A DNA stretch of 31,235 nt from Clostridiales bacterium UBA1770 (GTDB lineage Bacteria > Bacillota > Clostridia > Oscillospirales > CAG-272). The stretch's first letter is position 1. The number at the start of each line of letters is the position of its first letter. The stretch covers positions 34,293 to 65,527 of the forward strand of contig DCGU01000092.1 of assembly GCA_002315325.1 (NCBI GenBank), read 5' to 3'. A model generated the notes under the pieces. The model worked only from the letters and a program-made list of their open reading frames with translations. It ran no database searches and was not told the DNA's origin. A program made the translations under genes and the position numbers. Positions 9,366 to 17,698 of this stretch are shown one piece after another.

Positions 9366-9977
9366 ATGTCAGCACGTCAAAAACGACACAATTCCATACG
9401 GCGCCTGACTGTGACGGGCGTTATGTCCGCAGCCGCTTTTGTGCTGATGGTGCTGGAATTTTCTTTGCCCTTCGTGCCTTCTTTTTTGAAATTTGATTTT
9501 TCCGACCTGCCCGCGCTCCTGACGTCCTTTGCACTGGGACCGGTGTGGGGCGTTGTCGTGGAACTCTTAAAAAATCTCTTACATCTTTCCATGACGCAAA
9601 CGTCCGGTGTTGGGGAATTGGCTAACTTTTTGGTCGGTGCCGCCTTCGTTTCCGTTGCCGGGGCAGTGTATCGTTTCGTCAGAACGCGCGCAGGCGCTTC
9701 TGTCGGGGCATTGTGCGGTATGATTGTTTCAGCCGCAGTCAGTTTCCCCGTCAACCTCTTTTTGACGTATCCCTTCTATGAACATTTTATGCCGATGGAA
9801 ACAATATTGGCGATGTATCATACGATTTTCCCCTTTGTTGAAACGCTCCCGCAGGCCCTGTTATTTGTCAACGTACCGTTCACGCTGTTGAAAGGCCTGA
9901 TTGCTTTCATTATTTCCTTCGTTATATATAAAAAATTATCTCCCTTACTGCAGGGAAAAAAGGAGGGAGAAAGTTGA
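9366..9977 (+). CDS. RibU-like ECF transporter S-component
   Basis: This is a 203-residue membrane protein of the ECF-transporter substrate-binding (S) type, closest in pattern to RibU, the riboflavin-binding component. It would dock onto a shared EcfA-A'-T energising module, not encoded here. The start is ATG 9366 with GGAAAGG (9351-9357) upstream; a GTG further upstream at 9312 lacks a site. About six hydrophobic segments follow a basic N-terminus. The stretch FDFSDLPALLTSFALGP, then VELLKNLLHL and GVGELANFLVG, is the pattern I associate with RibU. No FMN riboswitch is seen upstream, where only about 60 bases separate it from the tuf terminator. The stop overlaps the next start (TGATG), so the two genes are coupled. 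Substrate assignment is by family resemblance only. Confidence 0.82.
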   Translation: MSARQKRHNSIRRLTVTGVMSAAAFVLMVLEFSLPFVPSFLKFDFSDLPALLTSFALGPVWGVVVELLKNLLHLSMTQTSGVGELANFLVGAAFVSVAGAVYRFVRTRAGASVGALCGMIVSAAVSFPVNLFLTYPFYEHFMPMETILAMYHTIFPFVETLPQALLFVNVPFTLLKGLIAFIISFVIYKKLSPLLQGKKEGES

Positions 9978-10477
9978 TGAATGCGCTTGCCGAATTTCTC
10001 AACGAGACGTTGGGACCGCACCTTTGCGTGCTGTTGTGCGCTATGCTTCCCGTGATTGAGCTGCGCGGTGCCATCCCTCTCGGTTTCGCCTTGGGACTGC
10101 CGCTTGGGGAAACCTTTGCGCTGGCCGTGTTGGGCAATATGATTCCCGTGCCGTTTATTCTGCTGCTCATTCAAAAACTGCTGGCGTGGATGGAAAGCGC
10201 ACGCTGGGGACTCTTACGCCGCCTTGCAGGCTTCATCCGCAGAAAAGCGGAGAAGAACCGTGAGAAGGTGCAGAAATATGCCTTTTGGGGCGTTTGTCTG
10301 TTTGTGGCCATCCCCCTGCCGATGACGGGTGCCTGGACGGGTTCGCTCGTGGCCTCTACCATTGGTATGAAATTTCAAAAAGCCATGCTGTCCGCCCTCA
10401 TCGGCGTGCTGATTGCCGGATGCGTCGTCAGCCTTATTTGCTCCGGCGTAATTGGCTTCCTGTCATGGATGCTGTAA
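9977..10477 (+). CDS. COG2426-type small multidrug export family protein
   Basis: A 166-residue integral membrane protein of the family annotated as small multidrug export (Pfam Sm_multidrug_ex, COG2426). The start is ATG 9977, with AGGAGGGAG (9961-9969) 7 bases upstream and sharing one base with the previous stop. Family marks are ELRGAIPLGFALGLP near residue 30 and AIPLPMTGAWTGSLVA in the second half, flanking a basic cytoplasmic loop (RRKAEKNREK). There are about four to five membrane segments. Despite the family name, transport function has not been firmly shown for most members. Its tight coupling to the RibU-like gene suggests co-expression, but no clear joint task can be read from sequence. 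No obvious terminator follows it before the metK promoter. Confidence 0.8.
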   Translation: MNALAEFLNETLGPHLCVLLCAMLPVIELRGAIPLGFALGLPLGETFALAVLGNMIPVPFILLLIQKLLAWMESARWGLLRRLAGFIRRKAEKNREKVQKYAFWGVCLFVAIPLPMTGAWTGSLVASTIGMKFQKAMLSALIGVLIAGCVVSLICSGVIGFLSWML

Positions 10478-10508
10478 TGCGGTTTCTTATCGTTTTCCGT
10501 ATTTTTTC

Positions 10509-10537
10509 TTGCACGTTTCGCCTTTTTGTGCTATAAT
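10509..10537 (+). promoter_or_regulatory. Promoter of the SAM-riboswitch/metK operon
   Basis: The -35 box TTGCAC (10509-10514) and -10 box TATAAT (10532-10537) have a 17-base spacer. Transcription would start near 10544, just before the riboswitch. Confidence 0.85.
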
Positions 10538-10555
10538 ATATACGCTCAATATCAT

Positions 10556-10681
10556 ATCTTATCAAGAGTGGCGGAGGGACCGGCCCTGTGAAGCCCGACA
10601 ACCTGCAGTGTTCTGCAAGGTGCCAATTCCGGTTAGATGAGAGTTTATTTTTGAAAGCTCCGTCTGCACGGAGCTTTTTTT
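10556..10681 (+). promoter_or_regulatory. SAM-I (S-box) riboswitch with terminator platform
   Basis: The aptamer shows the S-box pattern. The P1 5' strand CTTATC (10558-10563) is followed by AAGAGTGGCGGAGGGA, the CCGGCCCTGTGAAGCCC arm, CAACC, an AAGGTGCCAATTCC segment, and the P1 3' strand GATGAG (10636-10641), which pairs with CTTATC. The expression platform is an intrinsic terminator with AGCTCCGT (10656-10663) pairing ACGGAGCT (10668-10675) and a run of Ts. In known S-boxes SAM binding stabilises P1 and favours the terminator, so high SAM should shut the operon off. The position immediately before metK fits well. Confidence 0.96.
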
Positions 10682-10697
10682 ATGGAGGATTAAAAAA

Positions 10698-11879
10698 ATG
10701 AGAAAACTGTTTACCTCGGAGTCCGTTACCGAAGGACATCCCGACAAAATCTGCGACAAAATCTCTGACGCCGTCCTGGACGAAATGCTGCGTCAGGACC
10801 CCATGTCCCGCGTTGCCTGCGAAACGTTCTGCACCACGGGTATGGTCTGCGTAATGGGTGAAATCACCACGCACGCCGACGTGGATATTCCCAAAGTGGT
10901 GCGCGACACCGTGCGTGAAATCGGGTATACGCGTGCCAAATACGGTTTTGACTGCGACAGCTGCGCCGTGCTCAATTCCATTCACGAGCAGTCTCCCGAT
11001 ATCGCCATGGGTGTCGATAAGTCCTTTGAAGCCAAGGCCGGTGAGGATACCGACGGTTACGATATCGGTGCCGGTGACCAGGGCCTGATGTTCGGTTACG
11101 CCTGTGATGAAACGCCCGAGCTCATGCCGCTGCCCATTTCCCTGGCACATAAGCTGGCATTACGCCTGACCGAAGTCCGTAAGAACGGTACGCTGGAGTA
11201 TCTGCGTCCCGACGGCAAGACACAGGTGACGATTGAATATGACGACGATAAGCCCGTGCGTGTGGATACCATCGTCGTTTCGACCCAGCACAGCCCCGAC
11301 GTGGATACCGAAACGATTCGCCGCGATATCATTGAACACGTTATCCGCGCCATTGTGCCCGCAGCACTGTTGGATGAAAACACCAAATATTACGTGAACC
11401 CGACCGGCCGATTTGTCATCGGCGGACCTGCCGGCGATACCGGTTTGACGGGACGTAAGATTATCGTGGATACCTACGGCGGCTATGCCCGCCACGGCGG
11501 CGGCGCTTTCTCGGGTAAGGACCCGACCAAGGTTGACCGTTCTGCCGCTTACGCCGCACGTTATATTGCCAAAAACGTGGTGGCTGCAGGACTTGCCCGC
11601 CGTTGTGAAGTGCAGGTGGCATACGCTATCGGCGTTGCCAAACCCGTTTCCGTCATGATTGACACGGACGGCACGGCAGTCGTTGATGAAAACGTGATTG
11701 CACAGGCTGTACAAAAGCTTGTCGACCTGCGTCCCGCTGCGATTATCGATCGTTTCAATCTGCGTACCCCCATCTACAGCCAAATGGCTGCTTACGGACA
11801 TATGGGTCGTGAGGACCTGAACCTGCCGTGGGAAGCGCGCGATATTGCCGATAAATTGAAGGAACTTTGCCGCGCTTAA
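10698..11879 (+). CDS. metK: S-adenosylmethionine synthetase
   Basis: MetK, 393 residues, makes S-adenosylmethionine from methionine and ATP in the cytoplasm. The start is ATG 10698, with GGAGG (10684-10688) overlapping the end of the riboswitch terminator. Signature segments are the N-terminal FTSESVTEGHPDKICDKISD, then GAGDQGLMFGYA, and the glycine-rich GGGAFSGKDPTKVDRSAAY near residue 270. The C-terminus contains the usual IYSQMAAYGHMGR. The length and all signatures are normal. It is the first gene after the SAM-I riboswitch and lies 37 bases before recD2, with no terminator or promoter visible in that gap. Confidence 0.98.
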   Translation: MRKLFTSESVTEGHPDKICDKISDAVLDEMLRQDPMSRVACETFCTTGMVCVMGEITTHADVDIPKVVRDTVREIGYTRAKYGFDCDSCAVLNSIHEQSPDIAMGVDKSFEAKAGEDTDGYDIGAGDQGLMFGYACDETPELMPLPISLAHKLALRLTEVRKNGTLEYLRPDGKTQVTIEYDDDKPVRVDTIVVSTQHSPDVDTETIRRDIIEHVIRAIVPAALLDENTKYYVNPTGRFVIGGPAGDTGLTGRKIIVDTYGGYARHGGGAFSGKDPTKVDRSAAYAARYIAKNVVAAGLARRCEVQVAYAIGVAKPVSVMIDTDGTAVVDENVIAQAVQKLVDLRPAAIIDRFNLRTPIYSQMAAYGHMGREDLNLPWEARDIADKLKELCRA

Positions 11880-11916
11880 TGCGCATACCTATTTTGTGAG
11901 AGAGGAGGAAAAAGCG

Positions 11917-14172
11917 ATGCCCGTAAAACCCGCTCCCAAAGAGACACCGATGCAGGACGAACACGGCCTGATTATGATGCAGGGAACCGTCGAACATATC
12001 ATCTACCAAAATGATGATGACGGCTATACGATTTTCGATTTCGGTTTTCACGATGAGATTATCACGGTTGTCGGTATTTTTCCTCTTCTTTCCAATGGGG
12101 AAGAGGTCATCGTTTACGGAACCTGGGGACACAACCCCAAATACGGTCAACAATTTAACGCCGAACGACACGAAAGGCCGCTGCCCCGCGGGACAGAGGC
12201 CATTTTGCGCTATTTGTCCGGCCACGCTGTCAAGGGCATAGGTCCCAAAACCGCCCGCCGCATTGTGGATGAGTTCGGTGAGGATACGTTGGACGTGTTG
12301 GAAAACAACCCCGGCTACCTTTCCCGCATTGACGGTATTTCCCCCAAGCGGGCACGCGAAATCGGGGCCGATTTCCGTGAAAAGTCCGGCATTCGACAGT
12401 TGATGATGACGTTCGGCGACGTATTCGGTCCGAGTGCCCTGATGCGTATCTTCCAAAAATGGGGGAGCCGCAGCGTCGACGTTGTCAAAGCCAATCCGTA
12501 TCTGTTGTGTCGTGAAATCGACGGTATCGGCTTTGAAAAGGCCGATGAGGTCGCAACGTCTTTGGGCCTTTCGCGTGACAGTACCGACCGCGTGGAAAGC
12601 GGCGTTTGTTACCTTTTGGAAACGAATGCCATGCAAAACGGGCACGTGTGCCTCCCGCGTGAAAAGGTGACAAAGGCGACAGCCGAACTGCTTTCGGTGG
12701 ATGAGGCGCTCGTTGTGCCGGCCGTGTCGCATTTAATTAAAACGGGGGAGATTAAAACCTCCATGCTGGGCGGCGAGCCCTTCCTGTATGCGGCAAACGC
12801 CTATTATGCCGAGCGAACGATTGCCAAAAAACTGTTGGAAATCGACCGTGCCTGCTTTACTGAAGATATTTCCAACGTCTACGCTTTTGTGGAACGGGAA
12901 GAAAAAGCCAACGGCGTCGTCTATGCCGACATGCAGCGGCAGGCCATTCGGGACGCCCTGCAAAGCGGCGTCATGATTTTGACCGGCGGACCCGGTACCG
13001 GTAAAACAACGGTCGTGCGTGCGCTGATTTCTATTTTTGACAGTATGGGGTACCGTGTCGCTTTGGCCGCCCCGACGGGACGTGCGGCGCAGCGCCTGAC
13101 CGAATCAACGGGACAGGAGGCCAAAACCATCCACCGTCTGCTTGAGATGGTGTACAATGGGGATGACAGCCGTGAAAGCCGTTTTGCCCGCGATGAAAAG
13201 AATCTGCTGGACGAGAACGTCATTATCATCGACGAGATGTCGATGGTGGATAACTTCTTAATGGCAGCGCTCGTCAAGGCCGTCAAACCGGGGTCACACC
13301 TGATATTGATCGGCGACGCGGATCAGCTCCCCTCCGTCGGCCCCGGCGACGTTTTGCGCGATTTGATTCGTTCCAAATGTTTTTCCACCGTTTGCCTGCA
13401 CGAAATATTCCGTCAGGCGGAAAAGAGTTTGATTGTCACCAATGCACATGCCGTCAACAGCGGCACGATGCCGGTGTCGGGGGATAAAAACGGCGACTTC
13501 TTCATTATGGAACGCGCCGACAATGCGTCGACAGCGCAAACCATCGTGGATTTGTGTACGCGCCGTTTGCCGGCCGCTTACGGACCGGATACCGCCGAAA
13601 AGATACAGATTATTTGCCCCGGTCGGCGCGGGGAAGGCGGCAGCGAACAGTTGAACGTGATGCTGCAGGCCGCCTTGAATCCGCCGTCAAAAAAGAAAAA
13701 ACAGCATGCGCTGCGTGATCGTGTCTTCCGCGAAGGCGATAAGATTATGCAGATTCGCAACAATTACGATTTGGAGTGGGAAACGGACGACGGGACCCGC
13801 GGCATGGGCGTCTTTAACGGCGATATCGGCAAGATTACCGAGATTGACGAGGAAGCCGAACAAATGACCGTCAATTTTTACGGCCGCTGCGTGTATTATC
13901 CCATGAGTGCGTTGTCTGATTTGGACCATGCCTGGGCCGTAACCGTCCATAAAAGCCAGGGCAGTGAGTACCCCATCGTTATTTTATCCGCGGCACAGGC
14001 GGCACCGATGCTGCTGACGCGCAATATGCTCTATACCGCCGTTACGCGCGGGAAAAATATGGTGATTGTCGTAGGGCTGCTGCGGGTGTTGGAAGAAATG
14101 GTGCGCAACAACCGACAGGTATTGCGCTATACGGGTTTGTGCGAACGTCTGGGAGGCAATGACGGCGCATGA
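11917..14172 (+). CDS. recD2: RecD2-type SF1B DNA helicase
   Basis: A 751-residue RecD2 helicase, a 5'-3' DNA helicase found in bacteria such as Bacillus and Deinococcus and implicated in repair and fork maintenance. The start is ATG 11917, 8 bases after GAGGAGG (11902-11908); a GTG at 11896 precedes that site. The order is an N-terminal OB-like part (about 20-90), helix-hairpin-helix repeats (for example SGHAVKGIGPKTARRIV), Walker A GGPGTGKT at 357-364, and the DEMS box with Asp439. A RecD-like C-terminus follows with VHKSQGSEYP and MLYTAVTRGK. The extra N-terminal region distinguishes RecD2 from RecBCD's RecD. The stop overlaps the comF start (ATGA). It appears to lie in the metK transcript under SAM control. 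Confidence 0.95.
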   Translation: MPVKPAPKETPMQDEHGLIMMQGTVEHIIYQNDDDGYTIFDFGFHDEIITVVGIFPLLSNGEEVIVYGTWGHNPKYGQQFNAERHERPLPRGTEAILRYLSGHAVKGIGPKTARRIVDEFGEDTLDVLENNPGYLSRIDGISPKRAREIGADFREKSGIRQLMMTFGDVFGPSALMRIFQKWGSRSVDVVKANPYLLCREIDGIGFEKADEVATSLGLSRDSTDRVESGVCYLLETNAMQNGHVCLPREKVTKATAELLSVDEALVVPAVSHLIKTGEIKTSMLGGEPFLYAANAYYAERTIAKKLLEIDRACFTEDISNVYAFVEREEKANGVVYADMQRQAIRDALQSGVMILTGGPGTGKTTVVRALISIFDSMGYRVALAAPTGRAAQRLTESTGQEAKTIHRLLEMVYNGDDSRESRFARDEKNLLDENVIIIDEMSMVDNFLMAALVKAVKPGSHLILIGDADQLPSVGPGDVLRDLIRSKCFSTVCLHEIFRQAEKSLIVTNAHAVNSGTMPVSGDKNGDFFIMERADNASTAQTIVDLCTRRLPAAYGPDTAEKIQIICPGRRGEGGSEQLNVMLQAALNPPSKKKKQHALRDRVFREGDKIMQIRNNYDLEWETDDGTRGMGVFNGDIGKITEIDEEAEQMTVNFYGRCVYYPMSALSDLDHAWAVTVHKSQGSEYPIVILSAAQAAPMLLTRNMLYTAVTRGKNMVIVVGLLRVLEEMVRNNRQVLRYTGLCERLGGNDGA

Positions 14173-14951
14173 AAGTCACCGAATGGATATCCCTGTTCGT
14201 GTTTCCGCCCCGTTGCCCCGGATGCGGGCAGCTTTTGCCGGCGCTGCCGACAGCAGCGGCGCGTCAACCGCTGCCGCTGTTGTGCGAGACCTGTGGGAAC
14301 GTGTGGAAAGCCGAAACGAATGCCGACTGTCCCCTGTGCGTAAAGCCCATGCATAACTGCACCTGTGCACCGAAAATCTGTGTCGACAACGGTTGTGACA
14401 CGGTACGAAAACTGTTCCAATATCGGCCGCATCATACGAAATTATGCACCTCACGCGTCATTTTCTCGCTTAAAGAGCATTTGACGAGGCGGGTGACGAA
14501 CGGTGCGGCGCAGGCCTTTTTGCCCGCTGTGGACGAAATTTGCGCCGAACGTGGGATTAAACCGGGGCAGGCGGTGATTACGTTCCTGCCGCGCCGGCGT
14601 GCAGCCAAGGCTGCCTACGGGTTTGACCAGGCCGAAAAACTGGCGTACGCGATTGCCCGCGTCAGCGGTGCGGTTTGTCTGCCGCTGCTTGCACGCTCCG
14701 GTTCATCCGCGTCGAAGGCCCAAAAACAGCTGAACCGACAGGGCAGAATGAAAGCGGCCGCCGCCGCGTTCAAACCGACAGGTAAACAATTGCCCGCAGG
14801 AACGGGTGTCATTCTGCTTGTTGACGATATTATCACAACCGGATCCGGCATTGCCGCCGGCTCCGCCATTTTGAAAAAACAGTACGGATTGCCGATGGCC
14901 GCGTTGGTGCTCGGTATGACGTATCAGCAAGGGAAGAATCATGGAAATTAA
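14169..14951 (+). CDS. comF: ComF-family phosphoribosyltransferase-like protein
   Basis: A 260-residue ComF-family protein. ComF acts in natural transformation in Bacillus and relatives, helping incoming single-stranded DNA processing. The N-terminal zinc-ribbon shows Cys16/Cys19, Cys39/Cys42 and Cys54/Cys57. The C-terminal half is a type I phosphoribosyltransferase fold with the PRPP-loop motif VDDIITTG at 218-225, preceded by the family's QAEKLAYAIA and KAQKQLNRQGR segments. The start ATG overlaps the recD2 stop by four bases. Its stop in turn overlaps the next gene by 11 bases, so translation is probably coupled through all three. The substrate of the PRTase-like domain is unknown for the family. 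Pairing with recD2 fits a DNA uptake or repair theme. Confidence 0.9.
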   Translation: MKVTEWISLFVFPPRCPGCGQLLPALPTAAARQPLPLLCETCGNVWKAETNADCPLCVKPMHNCTCAPKICVDNGCDTVRKLFQYRPHHTKLCTSRVIFSLKEHLTRRVTNGAAQAFLPAVDEICAERGIKPGQAVITFLPRRRAAKAAYGFDQAEKLAYAIARVSGAVCLPLLARSGSSASKAQKQLNRQGRMKAAAAAFKPTGKQLPAGTGVILLVDDIITTGSGIAAGSAILKKQYGLPMAALVLGMTYQQGKNHGN

Positions 14952-15642
14952 ACCAAAGAAAACGCTGATTGCCTCGGATTATGACGGGACCATCCGCATT
15001 GACGGCAAAATAGCGCCGAGCGACGTTGCGGCGCTCAAGGCTTGGCGCGCGTCGGGGCGGTATTTCGGTATTGTTACCGGCCGCGGCCGTGACTTTATCA
15101 ACACCATTCATCAGTATGAAATTGCCGAAGCCGGGCTGGAACTCGACTTCGTTGTCATGAATAACGGCGCCCTGATTACCGACGCCGACGGGAACGAATG
15201 GTTTTCAAGCGAAATTGATGAGGCCGATTTTGCGGCGCTGGAGACCCTTTTTTCAAAAATCCCCGATACGATTGCCTATTCCCGTGTTGCGGACGGCGGC
15301 TCGCGCCAACAGTATTATGCACGATATGAAACGCCCGAGCGCGCCCTGGAAGTCGCTGCATATATCAATGGCGTGATGGGGGATAAAATTGAGGCGTTCG
15401 TCAACTATTGGCATATCAATATCACGCGGCGCGGCATCAGCAAGGCCAGCGGTGTCTCTGCGGTTTTGGCGCATTACGGTTTGCCCGAAGAAGAGGGTAT
15501 CGTTGTCGGTGACGACTGGAACGACCTGTCCATGTTAACCGCACACGACGGCTACGTGATGGAACGCGGCATACCCGCCATTCAGGAAAAAATCGGCAAG
15601 ACCACCCCGTCGGTTGGGGAACTTGCCAAATCGTTTATGTAA
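14941..15642 (+). CDS. Cof-type HAD hydrolase
   Basis: A 233-residue haloacid-dehalogenase-superfamily phosphatase of the Cof type (class II cap). The nucleophile motif is DYDGT with Asp13 and Asp15. Motif II lies in GIVTGRGRDF. A conserved Lys precedes the C-terminal metal motif GDDWNDLSML, which is characteristic of Cof proteins. At 233 residues it is shorter than the usual 260-280, the cap being the reduced part. The start ATG 14941 lies inside the end of comF (11-base overlap). Such enzymes dephosphorylate sugar phosphates or cofactors such as FMN and PLP; the substrate cannot be told here. It ends the metK-recD2-comF unit and is followed by a bidirectional terminator. Confidence 0.88.
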   Translation: MEIKPKKTLIASDYDGTIRIDGKIAPSDVAALKAWRASGRYFGIVTGRGRDFINTIHQYEIAEAGLELDFVVMNNGALITDADGNEWFSSEIDEADFAALETLFSKIPDTIAYSRVADGGSRQQYYARYETPERALEVAAYINGVMGDKIEAFVNYWHINITRRGISKASGVSAVLAHYGLPEEEGIVVGDDWNDLSMLTAHDGYVMERGIPAIQEKIGKTTPSVGELAKSFM

Positions 15643-15684
15643 AACGTCAAACGACATACGATAAACTCAAATACGAATCAATAG

Positions 15685-15739
15685 AAAAAAGGACTGTTTT
15701 CATTTCTGCGGATGTCGCAGGTGGAAAACAGTCCTTTTT
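15685..15739. terminator. Bidirectional terminator between convergent genes
   Basis: A 16-bp inverted repeat pairs AAAAAGGACTGTTTTC (ending 15701) with GAAAACAGTCCTTTTT (15724-15739). Inside it is a second small stem, CTGCG/CGCAG (15706-15720). Poly-A on the left and poly-T on the right make it usable in both directions, serving the HAD gene and the minus-strand FAD oxidoreductase. The following 15741-15829 holds further small inverted repeats but no gene. Confidence 0.9.
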
Positions 15740-15829
15740 GTTGGGGCGGCGCCTGTGCCGACCATACGGCGGGCACAGCCGTTTGTATGGGGGAGCTTCC
15801 CCTGTGCTTGCGGTTTAGTGACGGAACCA

Positions 15830-17698
15830 TCAGCGATTCAGGGCCAAAATCTCGTCTGCCAAGGCAAATAATGCCTCACAATCACGGCGGAGCGGGGGCG
15901 TCAGGACCGTCTGATTCGGGCAAAGCTTTTGCATCTCGGTTTCTTTTCGTGCCAAAAAGCCCGCGATGACGTCGATGCAGTCCTGCGGCAGCGGCACGTC
16001 TGTTGCGTCGCAGATTTCCCGCAATGCCCGCAGGGTAAACGAGATAAAGGAATAGTACACGACGTTGAACGTTTTTGACGTTGACAGCAAATATTCGTCA
16101 CGCATATGTGCGTGATAAAACGGTTTTTCGTATTCCTCTGCCCGCAGGATATCCGTCAACAGCGGGACGGCGTCTGCGTCTTTCATTTTGCCGCACAGAC
16201 TGATGGCCGTTACGGCCTCAATTTGGTTGTTGCGTCTGCAATCCAGCATATACGTATCGGTGCGCTCGGCAATGCACGCACGCAGGACGGGCAGACTGCG
16301 TCTGTCGCACGTAATGCCCAGGGCAAACGCCGCGTGCGTGCGCAGGGACGAATTATCGGATGTCAATGCCGCAAGCAGGGCTTCCGTCGGGGCATCATTC
16401 CCCAATTTGAAGCAGGACCATATGGCTGCACCGGGACGGTCGGTTTGCAGTCCGGCAACGATTTCATCGGGGGCTGTCAGCCACGTAATGGGGCGGTACC
16501 CGTCGTGCCGCTCGATAAAACCGCGTTTGCGCGTCGGTTCACCGTCAAAGCAGCCGCGTCGTATCAATTCGTTGTGCAGTAAATCGTATTCAAGTTCGCA
16601 CGGGGACGTTTTTCCTGCTGAAACGGTCATGGCGGCGGCAACGCCGGCGCATTCCCCCAGGCGCTGCATATCGCGGCGCATGCGGACAACGGCACAGGCG
16701 TAACTGTCTGCCGAAATGCAGCGGCAGGCCGTCATGATGCCCCGCAGTCCCTTCGGAATCAGGCAGTCCAACGGCAGGGGTACTTTGACGGAGACCGTAC
16801 TGAGGTTGGCGTGAATGCGCCAATCACGGTACAGCATACTGTCGTTGGCAAAATCGTCACCGTGGCGGTCAACGTCGGAGGCAATGCAGAGCAGGGGACG
16901 CGGCGTTTCTTTTTCCAATATGATATCGTCCAGCGTCAGCGTATATTCCCCAACAAAGCGGAAACTTTCCCGTACACCGAGCAGCGGTGCCGTTGCAACA
17001 ACGCGCGGATATACCGCTTTGCGGGCGGCGAGCAGGGCGGTCAACACCGCACGTGAAAAGTCTTGCGCATCGTAGGGGTTGACGTAGCCGGCATCAGTGG
17101 AAATGCTCTTGATTTCACCGTTTTCACGGTAGTATTTGATTAAGGAATAGGGTGCGGCGGAACCGTCGCTTTCCCGACCGAAGGCGTTACGTTCGGCAAC
17201 GAGCCGAACGACGTACCCGTCCCCCGTACAGTCGCACAAAAAACGACAGCCGACGTCTTTTATCCCGTTCGGCGTCAAAATACGCACGCCGATGACAGTG
17301 GTCCCTTCCAAATAAACGCCGATGACAACGCTGTCGTAGGCAACGACGGCGCCAAAGGCGTCCAGACGTTTGGTTAATTCGTATTGCAGGGTATAGGGGT
17401 TGTGCACACCGCGCCGGTAAAGACAGGCGTTTTTCTCGGCGTCGACGTCGGCAGCCTGATAGGCGCCGCCCGCCACCCCGTCGTAATAGCTGCATACCAT
17501 GCCGGCCGTACTCGTGCCGCCGGCCGTGTTCCCGCTTTCAACGGCAAGGACCGAAACGCGTTCCGCAGCGGCCAGGGTACACCATACGCCGGCAGTGCCG
17601 AGCCCGGCGACGATCACGTCGTATGCCTGTTGAAAAGAAAAGTCGGTCCCGACGGGTATGCTTTCCCGTACGCCGTCAACAATGGTCACGAAAGTCAT
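15830..17698 (-). CDS. FAD-dependent oxidoreductase with C-terminal HEAT-like repeats
   Basis: A 622-residue protein of the FAD_oxidored family. The FAD-binding Rossmann motif is near residues 27-45 (DVIVAGLGTAG, then a Glu at the end of the second strand, VLAVESG). The glycine-rich AGGTSTAGMV and the later CDCTGDGYV are family features. The first 400 or so residues form the flavoprotein. The last part, from about residue 425, shows alpha-helical repeats resembling HEAT/PBS-lyase repeats, for example ALTSDNSSLRTHAAFALG and AVTAISLCGKMKDADAVPLL. The start ATG 17698 follows GGAGGTGA and overlaps the previous stop by four bases. The substrate is unknown; no respiratory or amino-acid pathway gene is nearby. 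No secretion signal is seen, so it is probably cytoplasmic. Confidence 0.85.
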   Translation of the reverse strand: MTFVTIVDGVRESIPVGTDFSFQQAYDVIVAGLGTAGVWCTLAAAERVSVLAVESGNTAGGTSTAGMVCSYYDGVAGGAYQAADVDAEKNACLYRRGVHNPYTLQYELTKRLDAFGAVVAYDSVVIGVYLEGTTVIGVRILTPNGIKDVGCRFLCDCTGDGYVVRLVAERNAFGRESDGSAAPYSLIKYYRENGEIKSISTDAGYVNPYDAQDFSRAVLTALLAARKAVYPRVVATAPLLGVRESFRFVGEYTLTLDDIILEKETPRPLLCIASDVDRHGDDFANDSMLYRDWRIHANLSTVSVKVPLPLDCLIPKGLRGIMTACRCISADSYACAVVRMRRDMQRLGECAGVAAAMTVSAGKTSPCELEYDLLHNELIRRGCFDGEPTRKRGFIERHDGYRPITWLTAPDEIVAGLQTDRPGAAIWSCFKLGNDAPTEALLAALTSDNSSLRTHAAFALGITCDRRSLPVLRACIAERTDTYMLDCRRNNQIEAVTAISLCGKMKDADAVPLLTDILRAEEYEKPFYHAHMRDEYLLSTSKTFNVVYYSFISFTLRALREICDATDVPLPQDCIDVIAGFLARKETEMQKLCPNQTVLTPPLRRDCEALFALADEILALNR

